Of a DNA stretch of 64,000 bases, positions 49,586 through 61,349 are shown one piece after another; positions within the stretch are counted from its first letter, which is position 1, and each line of letters starts with the position of its first letter. Source of the stretch: Isoetes taiwanensis. Taxonomy: Eukaryota; Streptophyta; Lycopodiopsida; Isoetales; Isoetaceae. The notes under the pieces are model-generated. The model was not told the DNA's origin and did no database searches. It saw only the letters and a program-made list of their open reading frames with translations. The stretch is taken from the NCBI GenBank assembly GCA_021234155.1, contig JAJEKV010000062.1, positions 2,825,305 through 2,889,304 of the forward strand, read 5' to 3'. The translations under genes were made by a program, and so were the position numbers.

Positions 49586-50625
49586 CGTTTTCCCCTTTCC
49601 CTTGCCCTTTTCCTTTTCTCCAACCATTTTACTTTCCCCCTTCCCTTATTCCCCACCCTTTCCCCCCTCTCCCCTTCCCCCCCCTTTTTTTTTGAAGGAC
49701 GACAATTTACTATCAAGGAATATCAAGATACATACAAGGGGCCTGTGACATGGGACTCAAAACCTAGAGGACGAGATAGTCCACTAAGCAAAACCATCCA
49801 TACACAGTATATAATCATACTCATTTTGCCACCTTGAGACGTTTAATGGCCTCACAATCAACATGTTCTGCAACATCGAGATGATCATCAATAGACATCA
49901 AGTTATCATGCCACTGAATAGTACGAGGCAGGATAGCCTCATAAGATGGCATAACAGACTTCTTCCTTCCTTGCTGCCTTCTTCCAATTGACCTGTTGTC
50001 ATGACTCTTTAGCGCACTGAAGATTAGGACCGTCACCCATAATAATCTCAGAAGCATGAGAAGCAGAAGCAACAACGTGGAGAGTAGTAGGAATTATAGC
50101 TACAGCTGATGGTGCTAAGGACGACACCATGGAAACTCTTCCCTTCTCTTTTTTTTTTTTTTTTCCTCTCCCTTTTCCCTTCTTCCATTTTTTCCTCCCC
50201 TTTTCCTTTTTCCCTTTCACTTTTCCCTTTACCATTTTCCCATTCCCCGTTGTTTTGTCTTCCCTTTCATCTTTTCCCTTTTTTACTGTCGGATTGAGTG
50301 AATCTCACTCAGCGGCCTTTTTCTTTTTCCTTTTACTCTTCCTTGCTTTTTTTTTTTCCTTTTTTTGGTTTTTCTATTTTCCACTTCCATCTTTCCATTT
50401 CCCATTTCCCATTTTTCATTATCCCTCTTCTCTGCAATAAAAATCATTCTTTCTTTCTCTCCTGGACATTAAAACTGTATCTATCTATCTACTATCTATC
50501 TCTTTTAATTTCCTCTTTTTTCCCCTCCTTTTTCCTGTTTTTCTCTTTCCTCCTTGCCCCCTCTCTTTTCTCTGTTTCCCTTTCGCTTTTTCCTCTCTCC
50601 TTGTCCCTTCACCATTTTGATTCTC
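49580..50625 (+). repeat. Pyrimidine tracts, copy B
   Basis: Copy of 27060-28110, with homopolymer-length differences. The minus-strand frames between the tracts (49821-50235) are the unassigned coding-looking segment. Confidence 0.7.
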
Positions 50626-50814
50626 AGATTGAGTGAATATAGGCCATCAAATGGAAGCAAGCAACGAAGAGACACATGCTTCATCTTTATCGTTAGTCGA
50701 TCAAATCCTCACTAGGCAAGATCCAAATCCAACACTTACACTATAATTTTATAATATAAGAAGATAAGTAGGCTATCAGACCAAAAAAACAAAAAAACAT
50801 GTTTTGCTAAACCA

Positions 50815-50970
50815 AATACGCTTGGATTTTTTATTCTAGTGGTAACACACTAATCCTAGAGCATGTAGATTTGGAGTTCAAGATAAGCCAAAAGTCGCAC
50901 TATATATAGATCATTACCCAAAGCCTAATGTACGCCTTCCATGGACGTTAAAATAATATCTATCTATATC
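50815..50970 (+). mobile_element. tRNA-derived SINE, copy B
   Basis: Same SINE as at 28305-28455, with A-box TTCTAGTGGTAAC and tail TGGACGTTAAAATAATATCT. Confidence 0.6.
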
Positions 50971-51270
50971 AACTGCACTACTTAATCATAATATAACAAA
51001 ATCTATACGGGACCAAAGCCTCATGGACGTTAAAATAATATCTATCTATATCAACTGCACTACTTCATCATAATATAACAAAATCTATACGGGACCAAAG
51101 CCTGATGTACAGTTCCCATGGACGTTAAAATAATATCTATCTATATCAACTGCACTACTTAATCATAATATAACAAAATCAAGCCTGATGTACAGTTCCC
51201 ATGGACGTTAAAATAATATTTATCTATATCAACTGCACTACTTAATCATAATATAACAAAATCTATACGG
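50929..51270 (+). repeat. Four-fold tandem repeat of SINE tail plus flank
   Basis: A unit of about 80-90 bp (AAAGCCT...CCATGGACGTTAAAATAAT, ATCTATC, then CTGCACTACTTAATCATAAT) occurs four times here and once in copy A (about 28400-28490). This accounts for most of the growth in offset between the two large copies. Confidence 0.9.
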
Positions 51271-51274
51271 GACT

Positions 51275-51995
51275 TACGGGGTTTTCTATGATGGCATATA
51301 GCATATAACATATATATTGTCATCGTGAAAATATGGGACTTTCTGTGACGCCATAGATCACATAATTCATATATACAGAGACACTATCATGTAGGATATT
51401 CAAACCTAGACCATTTAATTGTAAGCATTAGTTTTTGCCCTATATCTTTATGACTACGAACTCATATGTATTGTGATGTCAATATACCAGATGAATGGCA
51501 TAGTAGATAGCATACATGCATTGAATCTCGAATTAGGGCTCGCATGAAACATGCAAAAGCTCTCGACATTTGCAAGCTACCCACAAAAAATGAAAAAACA
51601 CAGGGAATATCTAGTTATATCAGTTGGACCCCAAAAGAATTCTACAGATGCCAGTTAAGTGTACCTGCCGAGAGCTTGTGACCGAGATTAAAAAACCCCG
51701 CCCTTTTGGGGTTTCGGGGAAAAACCCTAGTGATAAGCCCTCGGTAAAGGGCTTTGACACAACGTAAGGCAGCAAAAAGACGCTCCCACAAAAAAACCCA
51801 AAAAGCCTAAAGAAGACGAAATCGTGCATCCCATTGTACCTCCGCATCAATGAACTAGAGCACAAAGATAAGAAAATAACAACCTCGAAAAGCGAGGGAT
51901 TGGTCACGCGTGCCACACGACAAAAAAACATGTACGATAATATACAAAATTAAGGGAGGATGGGTGGGAGTCAAGGGAACTATTGAGAGATGAGA
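51275..51995. other. Non-coding, copy B of 28.5-29.2 kb
   Basis: No gene seen. It contains the AAGCCCT/AGGGCTT stem-loop near 51735. Confidence 0.4.
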
Positions 51996-51999
51996 AAAT

Positions 52000-52145
52000 G
52001 CCGATGAGAAGTCGATGAAAAACCTGCAAATGAACCAGTGCCCCAGAAAATGCATGCAATGCATGCATGCATAGGAGAGATGCATGCTTGCCCTATTCGA
52101 GAATACCGATCCGATGGCTCAGATCGATGGCATTCTCGAATTAGG
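52000..52145 (+). repeat. Flanking direct repeat with hairpin, copy B left
   Basis: ATGCATGCAATGCATGCATG and a CGATCCGA stem, opposite the related block at 56500-56660; together they bracket the HAD cluster. Confidence 0.75.
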
Positions 52146-52849
52146 GCTCGCATGAAACAGACAAAAGCTCCCGACAAAAAGAGAACTTCCTTATCAAAAT
52201 GGGATCGAGATTGAAGGTCGAAGGATGATGGCCAAAAAAGGGACAAGACTGGGGAAGAACATGCCACAACATGAAAATAGACGTAAAAAATGTCAAACCA
52301 AGCAAGGAGAAGCCCCTCCCCTGCCTAGTGTCAAAGAAAGAAAGTCAAGAAGTCGCATTTAATTAAAGTGGGTTACATGCCATTCCCACTTTTTTTTGAA
52401 ACCCTGTTATTTTACACGAAAAGGACGAGGGAAAAGTTTTCGGCCTCTATAACTATCCAAAATTTTAGTATTTCTGTCTTAGGTTGGGTCCAAGCATCCT
52501 TTATCTTTCCCCCTGTTTTCTCGGATCGCGAGTCAAGAACACCAAGAATACAACTCAAACAAAGGAATTTCATTACACATTGAAAACAAAGGTGCAATTG
52601 AAAGAGAATTTTTATTAATAAATAGTTACAAGGTATTTTACATCGAACGCAGAGACCATGGCGGTCTTGTTGTCACTACAGTTACATCAACCTTACAGGA
52701 AGAACGTGCGGGGCTTCTTCCTACTATCTATAAGCTTTGGGGGCAACCTGAAGAACGTGAAATGCCTCACGAGGCGGTGCCTCGTGAGCCACTCGCTGGC
52801 CTGTCCAACCTATTTCTCCACCCTCATGTCGCATCTTTTCATCAATCGC

Positions 52850-54023
52850 CAGGTCGAGTATGCTCATTCCACAATTTATGTGGATGTCATGCAATGCCTG
52901 CAAGATCCTTTGAGCTTTCTGGACTTGCGAAATGTTCTTCCTCTCTTCCTCATCCCTTGAGATCCCATAACGTCTACAATCAAGAGCAAGCTTATCCCAA
53001 AGCCCTGGTCTGTGCCAGAGCCACCTAGAACAAAGAGAGTCTATGATTAACAATTACGGTGCCATTAGTCATGAGTAACGAAGAAAAGGATGCAGAATTC
53101 AAAATAGATTGGAGAGCATTCATTCCATATAGCTGCATCTAATCACACAAAGAAGCATACAAACGGACTCATCAATGGGACAAACAGTGCCTTTCTAGAC
53201 TCGCGAGTCGAGAAAGCCGCCTAAAAGTAAATATACAAGTATTTTCATTACAGAATATAGTACAATTGTTCACGTTTCTTTCAAAACTTCACATAATTTT
53301 GCTATCTAAAACCAGAGGTCACTGATCTTGATCACTATAATATTTCTGGTCCATAGCCCTCATGATCACCCTGCTCTCCAGATCAACCTGCTTGAGGTTC
53401 GGATAGTTCCTAATCACATCGGCCACAAGAATGGAAAACAGAGATTCTGCCAACACTGGAACGAGATTGTAAGACAACCACTTATCTGTTTTGATGCTCT
53501 TCTGGTCGATAACTCTTTGCAATGATTTTGTATTGTCCGGGTTATGATAGCACTTGTAGGCGGAGTTGTCTATGATCAGCGTGTTGTGTTTGTTAAAATC
53601 CTGGTATGCTTCATAAACTCTCTCCAGCTTTTTCACCATAATAGGCTTCCCCTTCGTGATGGCCAGATCGAAGTCTGACACATGCTCAACCCTTTCGTTT
53701 TCCCAAACAAACTTGAACTTCAAAACGAGCAGGCCGAATACACCAAGGACATTGACAACATTTTTCTTTGCCATACAAGATCATATGGCCACTTCGAATC
53801 CCCGATCCAGGCACCATTGAATAATCTCTTTTGCTTGAGGCTGAGGATAGACGGTCTTAGACCCTGCCTTTGTCGGCTTCTGTGCGGTGTTAAGCTCAGG
53901 GACATCACCATCGTGGTATATTGTAGCCAAAACTCCATTGACGTCAAAAATTACAAGTTTGGTGGGCCCGTTTGGATTCCAGTTATCGTTTGGCTCTGAC
54001 CAGATTTCTTGATCGTGATCCAA
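52850..54023 (-). CDS. FCP1-type HAD phosphatase-like, tandem unit 2
   Basis: HAD/FCP1-like enzymes dephosphorylate phosphoproteins using an Asp nucleophile. Minus strand: 53781-54023 encodes KLVIFDVNGVLATIYHDGDV; 53319-53774 encodes VVNVLGVFGLLVLKFKFVWE, KGKPIMVKKLERVYEAYQDF and NTLIIDNSAYKCYHNPDNT. This matches the plant HAD group with the pattern LDLNGLL...IWSS...LLFCWD...NTxLLDDSPYK. The second motif-I Asp is Asn (DVN), as I recall is common in that group, and motif III reads DN instead of DD, so activity is doubtful. A TGA sits where the IWS tryptophan is expected; copies A and the second unit agree, so it is probably real. A C-terminal exon (about 52850-53024, RPGLWDKLALDCRRYG) follows a CTAG acceptor. 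Likely a decaying duplicate, or an exon set of one longer gene. Confidence 0.6.
53191..53216. repeat. Palindrome in intron, copy 1
   Basis: GACTCGCGAGTC core with CTTTCT/AGAAAG outer arms, lying between the HAD unit 2 stop and its C-terminal exon. Confidence 0.8.
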
Positions 54024-54289
54024 AGCCGAGATCCTTATTCCTTCAGGTCCTTTCTCGCTGGCCCACTATCTTTTACTGGACTATCTTTTTTGGATGCAGT
54101 GTCCTCCTGTGCCGTTGAATTGCCAGCAAATCCCTGTGATCGTGACAATGATCCTGATTGATTTCGCTCGATGTCTCTGGAATGATGAAGACCATCAGTT
54201 ACAAAAGGTTCTCGACTCACGAATCAAGAAAGGATTCATGCGAGAAATTGGAAAAACGTTAAGACTTTGAGGGTTTCTCGCCGGGTCGA

Positions 54290-55457
54290 GTATGCTCGTT
54301 CCACAACCGGGTCGAGTATGCTCGTTCCACAACCTATGTGGATGTCATGCAATGCTTGCAAGATCCTTTGAGCTTTCTGGACTTGCAAAATGTCCTTCCT
54401 CTCTTCCTCATCCCTTGAAGTCCCATAGCGTCTACAATCAAGAGCAAGCTTATCCCAAAGCCCTGGTCTGTGCCAGAGCCACCTAGAACAAATAGAGTCT
54501 ATGATTAACAATTACGGTGCCATTAGTCATGAGTAACGAAGAAAAGGATGCAGAATTCAAAATAGATTGGAGAGCATTCATTCCATACAGCTGCATCTAA
54601 TCACACAAAGAGGCATACAAACGACTCATCAATGGGACAATCTCGACTCGCGAGTCGAGGAAGCCCCTAGAAAGTCAATATACAAGTATTTTTATTACAT
54701 AATATAGTACAATTGTTCACGTTTCTTTCAAAACTTCACATAATTTTGCTATTTAAAATCAGAGGTCACTGATCTTGATCACCATAATATTTCTGGTCCA
54801 TAGCCCTCATGATCGCCCTGCTCTCCGGATCAACCTGCTTGAGGTTCGGATAGTTCCTAATCACATCGGCCACAAGAATGGAAAACAGGGATTCTGCCAA
54901 CACTGGAACGAGATTGTAAGACAACCACTTATCTCTTTTGTGCTCTTCTGGTCGATAACTCTTTGCAATGATTGTATTGTCCGGGTTATGATAGCACGTG
55001 TAGGCGGAGTTGTCTATGATCAGCGTGTTGTGTTCGTTAAAATCCTGGTATGCTTCATAAACTCTTTCCATCTTTTTCACCATAATAGGCTTCCCCTTCG
55101 TGATGGCTGGATCGAAGTCTGACACATGCTCGACCCTTTCTTTTTCCCAAACGAACTTGAATTTCAAAACGAGCAGCCAAGGACATTGACAACATTTTTC
55201 TTTGCCATACAAGATCATATGGCCACTTCGAATCCCCGATCCAGGCACCATTAAATAATCTCTTTTGCTTGAGGCTGAGGATAGACAGTCTTAGACCCTG
55301 CCTTTGTCAGTTTCTGTATGGTGTTAAGCTCAAGGACATCATCATCGTGGTATATTGCAGCCAAAACTCCATTGACGTCAAAAATTACAAGTTTGTTGGG
55401 CTCGTTTGGATTCCAGTTATCGTTTGGCTCTGACCAGATTTCTTGGTCGGGATTCAA
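54290..55457 (-). CDS. FCP1-type HAD phosphatase-like, tandem unit 1
   Basis: First of two tandem units about 1.43 kb apart. 55251-55457 encodes NKLVIFDVNGVLAAIYHDDD; 54766-55250 encodes KFKFVWEKERVEHVSDFD, KGKPIMVKKMERVYEAYQDF, NTLIIDNSAYTCYHNPDNT and ESLFSILVADVIRNYPNLKQ, ending MDQKYYGDQDQ. The same DVN and IDN substitutions occur as in unit 2. A C-terminal exon follows (about 54300-54482, LALDCRRYGTSRDEEERKDI), after TTGTTCTAG. Units 1 and 2 share intron sequence as well as exons, so the duplication was at DNA level. With the N-terminal exon at 55740-56100 they may form one transcript. Confidence 0.6.
54642..54659. repeat. Perfect 18-bp palindrome in intron, copy 2
   Basis: CTCGACTCGCGAGTCGAG, between HAD unit 1 and its C-terminal exon. 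Confidence 0.9.
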
Positions 55458-55685
55458 AGCCGGGATCCTTGTTCTTTCAGGTCCTTTCTCGCTGGCCCAC
55501 TATCTTTTACTGGACTATCTTTTTTGAATGCAGTGTCCTCCTGTGCAGTTGAATTGCCAGCAGATCCCTGTGATCGTGACAATAATCCTGATTGATTTCG
55601 CTCAATGTCTCTGGAATGATGAAGACCATCAGTTACGAAAGGAGGTTCTCAACTATGCGAGAAATTGGAAAAACGTTAAGACTTT

Positions 55686-55719
55686 GAGGGTTTCTCGACT
55701 CGCGAGTCGAGAAACCCTC
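55686..55719. repeat. Perfect 34-bp palindrome in intron, copy 3
   Basis: Arms of 17 bp centred between 55702 and 55703, outer arm GAGGGTTTCTCG, core ACTCGCGAGT. It lies in the intron between the N-terminal exon and HAD unit 1. The copy A counterpart (about 32886-32918) is degraded. Confidence 0.95.
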
Positions 55720-55739
55720 GGAAAGAAAAATAAACTCAC

Positions 55740-56100
55740 CTCAGTCGAAGATTCTCCAATATTTGTTCCGTTGTGAGTTCGCCTAAATCTTTAACATGTG
55801 AGGGTTGACCTTGGCTGTCATCTTTATCTCCGTCATCTTCGTCCTTACTACTTTCAACAAACAGTCTTCCTGTCTTGAAAATGGTAATGAAGCAGATCTA
55901 AGTATGACGTAATGGTCTCAACCAGATCCTTGTTCCCAACCACAGATATTGGTTTTATTCCATAGAGCATAGCCCCTTGAGAAAATAGGCCATTCATATC
56001 CACTCGCATACAATCTGATCTCCCTCGACCAAGCTTGTAATGAAATGATAACTCTCGGTCGGATAGGAATTCTATGTATTGGACCTGTCGCACCATACAT
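55740..56100 (-). CDS. N-terminal exon of the HAD cluster gene
   Basis: The minus strand begins MYGATGPIHRIPI and includes KVDMNGLFSQG-type and DLVETITSYLDLLHYHFQDR segments. It ends in an acidic stretch (SSKDEDDGDKDDSQGQPSHV) and LTTEQILENLRLR before a GTGAGT donor at 55738. I recognise no domain. Its frame shifts once or twice along the exon, and copy A has a longer open version (32878-33303), so indel errors are likely in both. Its position suggests it is the 5' exon of the HAD units downstream. Confidence 0.5.
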
Positions 56101-56499
56101 AGAACCTGCTGCCCTTCTAGGGTTCCATATGCTCCTGAGAAATCACAGACTTATAGGCATAGTGGTGCTAGAAGCGACCACCACTTGTCCAAATGCGATA
56201 CGACCTTGAAACCAGAACCAAAATTCGTTGGCAAAACTTGGTGCCTTTAGCGAGCCAAGTCTACGCGTATTCGGCTTCATTACGTGGAATACACTAGTTG
56301 GTCATATTGAGACACATCTTATATCCTTTGCTCAATGTCGGCTTTTCATAAAATAGGGTGCGTCAACCCGATCATATTCATAGCAAATATGGGTGCCAGC
56401 AGCCAGCGCTAGCTCAGAGACCACTTTAGATCCTTGTGACCCAAGGTTACCAAGAAGGGAGGGGAGCTATCGTCCGTCTTAAACTGCTGAGAGAGGAGA

Positions 56500-56660
56500 A
56501 AAAGTCGATTAGAAGTCGACGGAAAACCTAATAGTGATCCCCAAATGAACTAGGGCACCAGAAAATGCATGCAATGCATGCATGCATGGGAGAGATGCAT
56601 GCTCGCCCTATTCGAGAATATCGATCCGATGGCTCGGATCGATGGCATTATGCACATATG
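56500..56660 (+). repeat. Flanking direct repeat with hairpin, copy B right
   Basis: Partner of 52000-52145, with ATGCATGCAATGCATGCATG and the CGATCCGA/TCGGATCG stem; the stem is perfect here. Confidence 0.75.
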
Positions 56661-56709
56661 ATGACAATCATGCACAATACATCATACGTGTATGACAACT
56701 GGCATAATG

Positions 56710-57295
56710 GAAATTATTTCCACCCTTAAAGGCGTAGCATGATTACATTAGCCAAGGTCTAGTCTTGTCCAGCTTCCAACTTGAAACGGGCAGCAACCGA
56801 AGCTGAGACATGAGGTTCAAGGGTCCATTGGGATGACGCGAGGACCTGGTTTTATAGTTTCTTCCCATTAAGCACCTGCATTGATTTTGTTTTCTAAAAC
56901 AAGAAATGTCGGGCAAGGAGAAACGATATTTGGAATTCACTTACTTGGTTTAGAAGAACACGGACTACCATCCAAATCCAAGCTCCATGCACGTCCCTTG
57001 TTGGCGACTATATCTTCCATGCCAGATCTGCCAGATTTAATAGTTTTATCTAAAGAAACGAAATACAACTAAGATATTATACCCCTATCACAATGATGAT
57101 GAGAATTGAATCCTTAAGAGAAGGAATGCGTTGTAATAGTTTGTAAAAACTACATCTAATAAAGCAAACAGTAATTGCATAGATGGCAATTGCTAATCAA
57201 GTTGATAACATTGTTCAAAAACTAGTTTGGAACTCATGCTCCATTAAATTTAAAGCTAAGGTATCTTTAGGCATTAAAATAACACCACTATATAA
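56710..57295 (-). pseudogene. Old INTS7 5'-end copy, second instance
   Basis: Counterpart of 33913-34490, matching INTS7 exon 1, intron 1 and the start of exon 2, and clearly more diverged than 44.5-45.1 kb. It also lacks the LINE fragment. Confidence 0.8.
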
Positions 57296-57301
57296 GCAAT
57301 C

Positions 57302-57429
<128 letters not shown>

Positions 57430-58450
57430 TTAACATCCACAGGAATCCAAACAGGTTATGAGATGGGTACATGCAAATGACAAGAGCCCAAATGAGCTTG
57501 GGGACTAAGCCCCATCACCATAGATAAAAACATTAGTAAAATAACAAAATATAAAGCAGAAAGGGCAGGGCTACCCATAATTGGCCCATGGATTAGAGGG
57601 CCACTAACCCCGGATAATAGCCCCGCCTCCATGATAAACTGCCTATTTCTTTTCTCACGAGCTTCTCGCACCTGACATAGTTCCTTCTTTCGTCTATAAA
57701 GTTGTACCATGATACAATACATGGAGTCTAGATGTGACATCCCTGAAATGCATAAGGAGGTGCAAGGGACGATCATGTTGTAAAGCATGGTTTCGTTAAT
57801 TAGAGAGAATAATGCGATTTTGAGAATTTCGACCTTAGCTAATCTAGTCAAGCAAGAATATTTTCTCCTACTTCTAAAGCACGAGTATTGATACATACAC
57901 CACTATTATTGATAGTAGATACATACACCATTATTATTGATAGTAGACATATACGCCACTATTATTGATAGTAGATACATACATCATTATTATTCGTGGA
58001 TATAAATATATCCGCACTTGAGTGAAGGAGGCATTCATTTATAATGTCTCGGCACTCAGGATCTGCTATCGATAGAGCATGGTTGCCTGCCCCTGCTACC
58101 GATATCGAGACCATCACTTGCTCCATGACTTACAATGATCTGGTTAAATGCATTCATAGAGGCATTCAGCTTGATCCATACTTGCAGTCCATAGCTAATC
58201 GCCGCCAGATGGATTCCCTCGGTTACCACCATGTTGTTATTCATCTTGTATGGCTTCATGAGCGCAACTCCTACGAGATTAATTCCATATGCCTGCATGG
58301 TCACGACGAGTAACTGTTGTGATGTAACTGTGCTTTAGGTGTATGTATCACCTATTCAGCAATATATAATGTAGTGATGTTCTGGCATATAAGATATAGT
58401 AATGTATAAGAGCACTTGTATTAATCTAGAGAGTAATAACTACTTTAATG
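57430..58450. other. Non-coding with short repeats, copy B
   Basis: Copy of 34.6-35.65 kb, with the repeat TATTATTGATAGTAGA near 57905-57975. A plus-strand open frame at 58044-58313 is unassigned. Confidence 0.4.
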
Positions 58451-58462
58451 TACCTTGAAGAT

Positions 58463-61269
58463 TCAAGTTTCTTCTCCGTCCTCTGAGGCCTCTTTGGCCA
58501 GTAATTTCTGTAACTGAGCTGCTACACTTGCAAGTATCACTACCATCTGAGGCTTGTCCTTGACTGACCAACCATAGTCTATGGTTTTGAGATGCTGATA
58601 ACGAGGCCTGTCATTCGGATTTGGCCTCCACCTTTGATGCCAGCAGTCCCTATACTGTTGTGCATAAGTGGTACCTTTTCTTGCTTCGGCTCCCACCAAG
58701 ATACAAACACCTCTTCATAGTGGGGAAGAGTTGGGTCTTGTACAGGGTCCTCTTCAGCAAAGGCCATTCATGCAGGAGATGAGTATCCTGGTCTAATGAG
58801 CAAGAGCATACCTTTCTTGACATCCTGGTATGGGTCGTATGTTTCAACTGGGTTCTGTGGTTTATTCTTTGCAGGGCCGACATAGTGCGGATGTGTTGTG
58901 TACTCGTCGAGCATTACTGACTCCGGCTCCATTAGCACGGACTGTCTAGTGAGAGGCCAGAAGTCTCTAATTTCTTGGGTCTCGGGTGGGACCTGTCCAA
59001 GTGCATGCATCAGAGTCGACCACCTCATTCATGTAGGATTATACCATGAGTTCACACCACCATGAGATATGTTTGCCCAATGCATCATGTACTTCGCAAT
59101 GGACGATCGTAAGGCACCCATATCTTTGAGGCTATCATATGGCTTCACAGCCTTAGGTGCTCCAGTAGGCATTATTGTCATACCATCAACACCTGCCTTC
59201 CACATTCTTATTCCATTGTCAGGGAACCATTCTCGATGCCTTAGCCTCATCTTGTAATACATGAGGGCCAACCATCTTTCATGCAAAATTTGAAGAGCGG
59301 AGGCTCCAGGTGTCCAGCCAAGCGATCCTTCTTGTCTGGAATGTATCCGTTCACAAATGACTTCCAATCAGGAACCTCAGTGACTACGTACGACGCCGGT
59401 GCTTATAGTGCATCAATGTCATCATGGGTGTGGCCGACCATCATGAATCCAAGCTGTATCTGATCAAAAATCCCGAGCCAGACAAGATAAGAAAGGTAGG
59501 AGAAGAGATATATGTCCTTGTTCTGGCCAGAGCAATTGTCTAGTTGTAAATATAGCCTTCTGAGTAGGTGTTTGGGATGAAAGGGAGCACTAGGAGAGGC
59601 CATAAATTCTTGTCCAGTGTTATTGATCTTCTTAGTCCTCAATGCCATGGTGTTGAGGACTGCTGCTCCCCATGCACAATCAGAGCGCTCAACTTCTCTT
59701 AAATGGCCCCAGTTGTCTCTCGAAGCATCCTCCAGGGTTTTGAGTATGTGGTTCAAGGAACCAATATGAAAATTAGAATCATCCTTCCATAAATCTAGTG
59801 AAAAATGGCCCAGAGCGCCAATACCATGGCCATGCATCAGTGCACCAGTCACACTTACTTTCAAGCGTTCTCCTCTCCACACTGATTTGGCTAACTTCTC
59901 CAATCTAGGTACCATTGTCTTGTTCCGATCCATCTTATCATGAATGATCATCAGAGCTTGCTCAGGAGCACGATGCGATAAAGCTCTCCACAACCAACAC
60001 AGGCTCTTACAAGAAATCTGGGCTGTCATGTGTACCTTTCCTTTGATCTGCAATTCTCTTCTCTCTATTGGATCTCTCATCTTAGCCATTTTCTCTTTTA
60101 TTACAATACAACTATTGCACTTGGAGAAAGCTATCCTCTTCGCAATTGCAACCTCTGGGTGGTGTAACTTCCACTCGCCTAAGAATGAAGATGGGGAGAT
60201 GTGCTTGTCTGTCATCTCCATAACACTGGCATCCACCTCATGAAGAATGTCCTTCTTTGTTAGGATAGAAGGGAGCCTCTTCACATTCGCTCTCACACCT
60301 TCATTAGTGATTTTTGACCTGTGGAGCATCGTCTCTGCATTCTCATCTATGTACATAGACAGTAGGGCATTTCCTGCTAGAGTGTGCGACCTTGGTTTCT
60401 TTGAGCCCGTATTACCATGTTCAGCAACTCTATGACCAGCAAGGAAAAGTTTACGCCACTTATAGAAAGTTGACATTAGAATGTCGTAAGCTTTATGCCA
60501 TGCTTTCAAGCATACTTGCTTGTTATTTAGCATCACCTTCCGGACCTGCCCATTTTCTGAGCAAAGGTCAAGCATGTTGTAAGCAAAGGTGGTCCTGTCC
60601 GCAGCACTCATGTTCCAAAAGAAACTTCGCATGCACATGATCTCGCAGGTGGAGAAAGTGGCACAGCATCTACGAATGCAGCAAATTGTGGATTTGAAGT
60701 CTAGAATAGAAGCCGCAGTGATCTTCTTATCAACTTACATGGGGTGACAGGTGTTCGCGGTGTTCGATTCACCATTCTATAAGACCTCTTTCGAGTCTTA
60801 GCAACTTCCACTTGCATTGCATAGGGTTCTGCCTCGATATTCTGTTATTTCAAGGCCTTTATGAGATTCGATACTGTGATATTGTCTCATTGGATCACCT
60901 GACCAAGTCGTGCAGTTGCGGCATTTCAGCACCAGCTTAGCATCTCATAGGCAGCTTCTCTGGCATAGGACATATCTTCATCACGGTGGCAGCCACGAAG
61001 TCTTCCTCTAATCTTATGTCACCAACTGCCTGGTTAGGATCAGTGAAGATGATCACCCCGTGTGCATAAGGCATATAGCAGCAGTCATCCATCAGCATGC
61101 AGTTCCTCTCCACCAGCTCATCTCTTGAAATGCCTTTATCACCACGGGTTTGCTTGAATGGACCTTTCTCGTCTTCGACTACCTGCCAGGTAATTTTTTT
61201 TAACTGCGCTGGCGGAGTTGATATGTCACCTTCGGGCGCAAGCGACGCTATACAACGTGCAAGCCACAA
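58463..61269 (-). CDS. DUF7869-like protein, possible DDE-type transposase
   Basis: The core is an open frame of 411 residues (59403-60638, minus). Its C-terminal third has YLQLDNCSGQNKDIYLFSYL, then VWLGIFDQIQLGFMMVGHTH and DDIDAL. From memory this is the signature of the DUF7869 family (DNxxGxNKN...GxLxxxGHTHxDID), scattered in plants, oomycetes and animals. The spaced acids (D of IIHDKMD, LDN, HTHDDID) would suit an RNase H-like DDE fold; that is inference. Upstream, 60937-61269 encodes an open frame (ITWQVVEDEKGPFKQTRGDK) and downstream frames 59029-59367, 58768-59028 and 58463-58767 carry the C-terminal part, ending LLAKEASEDGEET. Frame changes between them may be introns or errors. A weaker copy lies at 35.66-38.5 kb. 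Confidence 0.55.
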
Positions 61270-61349
61270 AATGAAACTCCCGACCGACTCTCCGAGTGTT
61301 GAAATTTCGGTTCCAGATATGGCAAAGGTATGCTTTTGTCTATAATCTT

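Noticed and set aside
59944-60640. Plus-strand frames opposite the 411-residue DUF7869-like frame
   Set aside because: Antisense shadows of the better-supported minus-strand gene.
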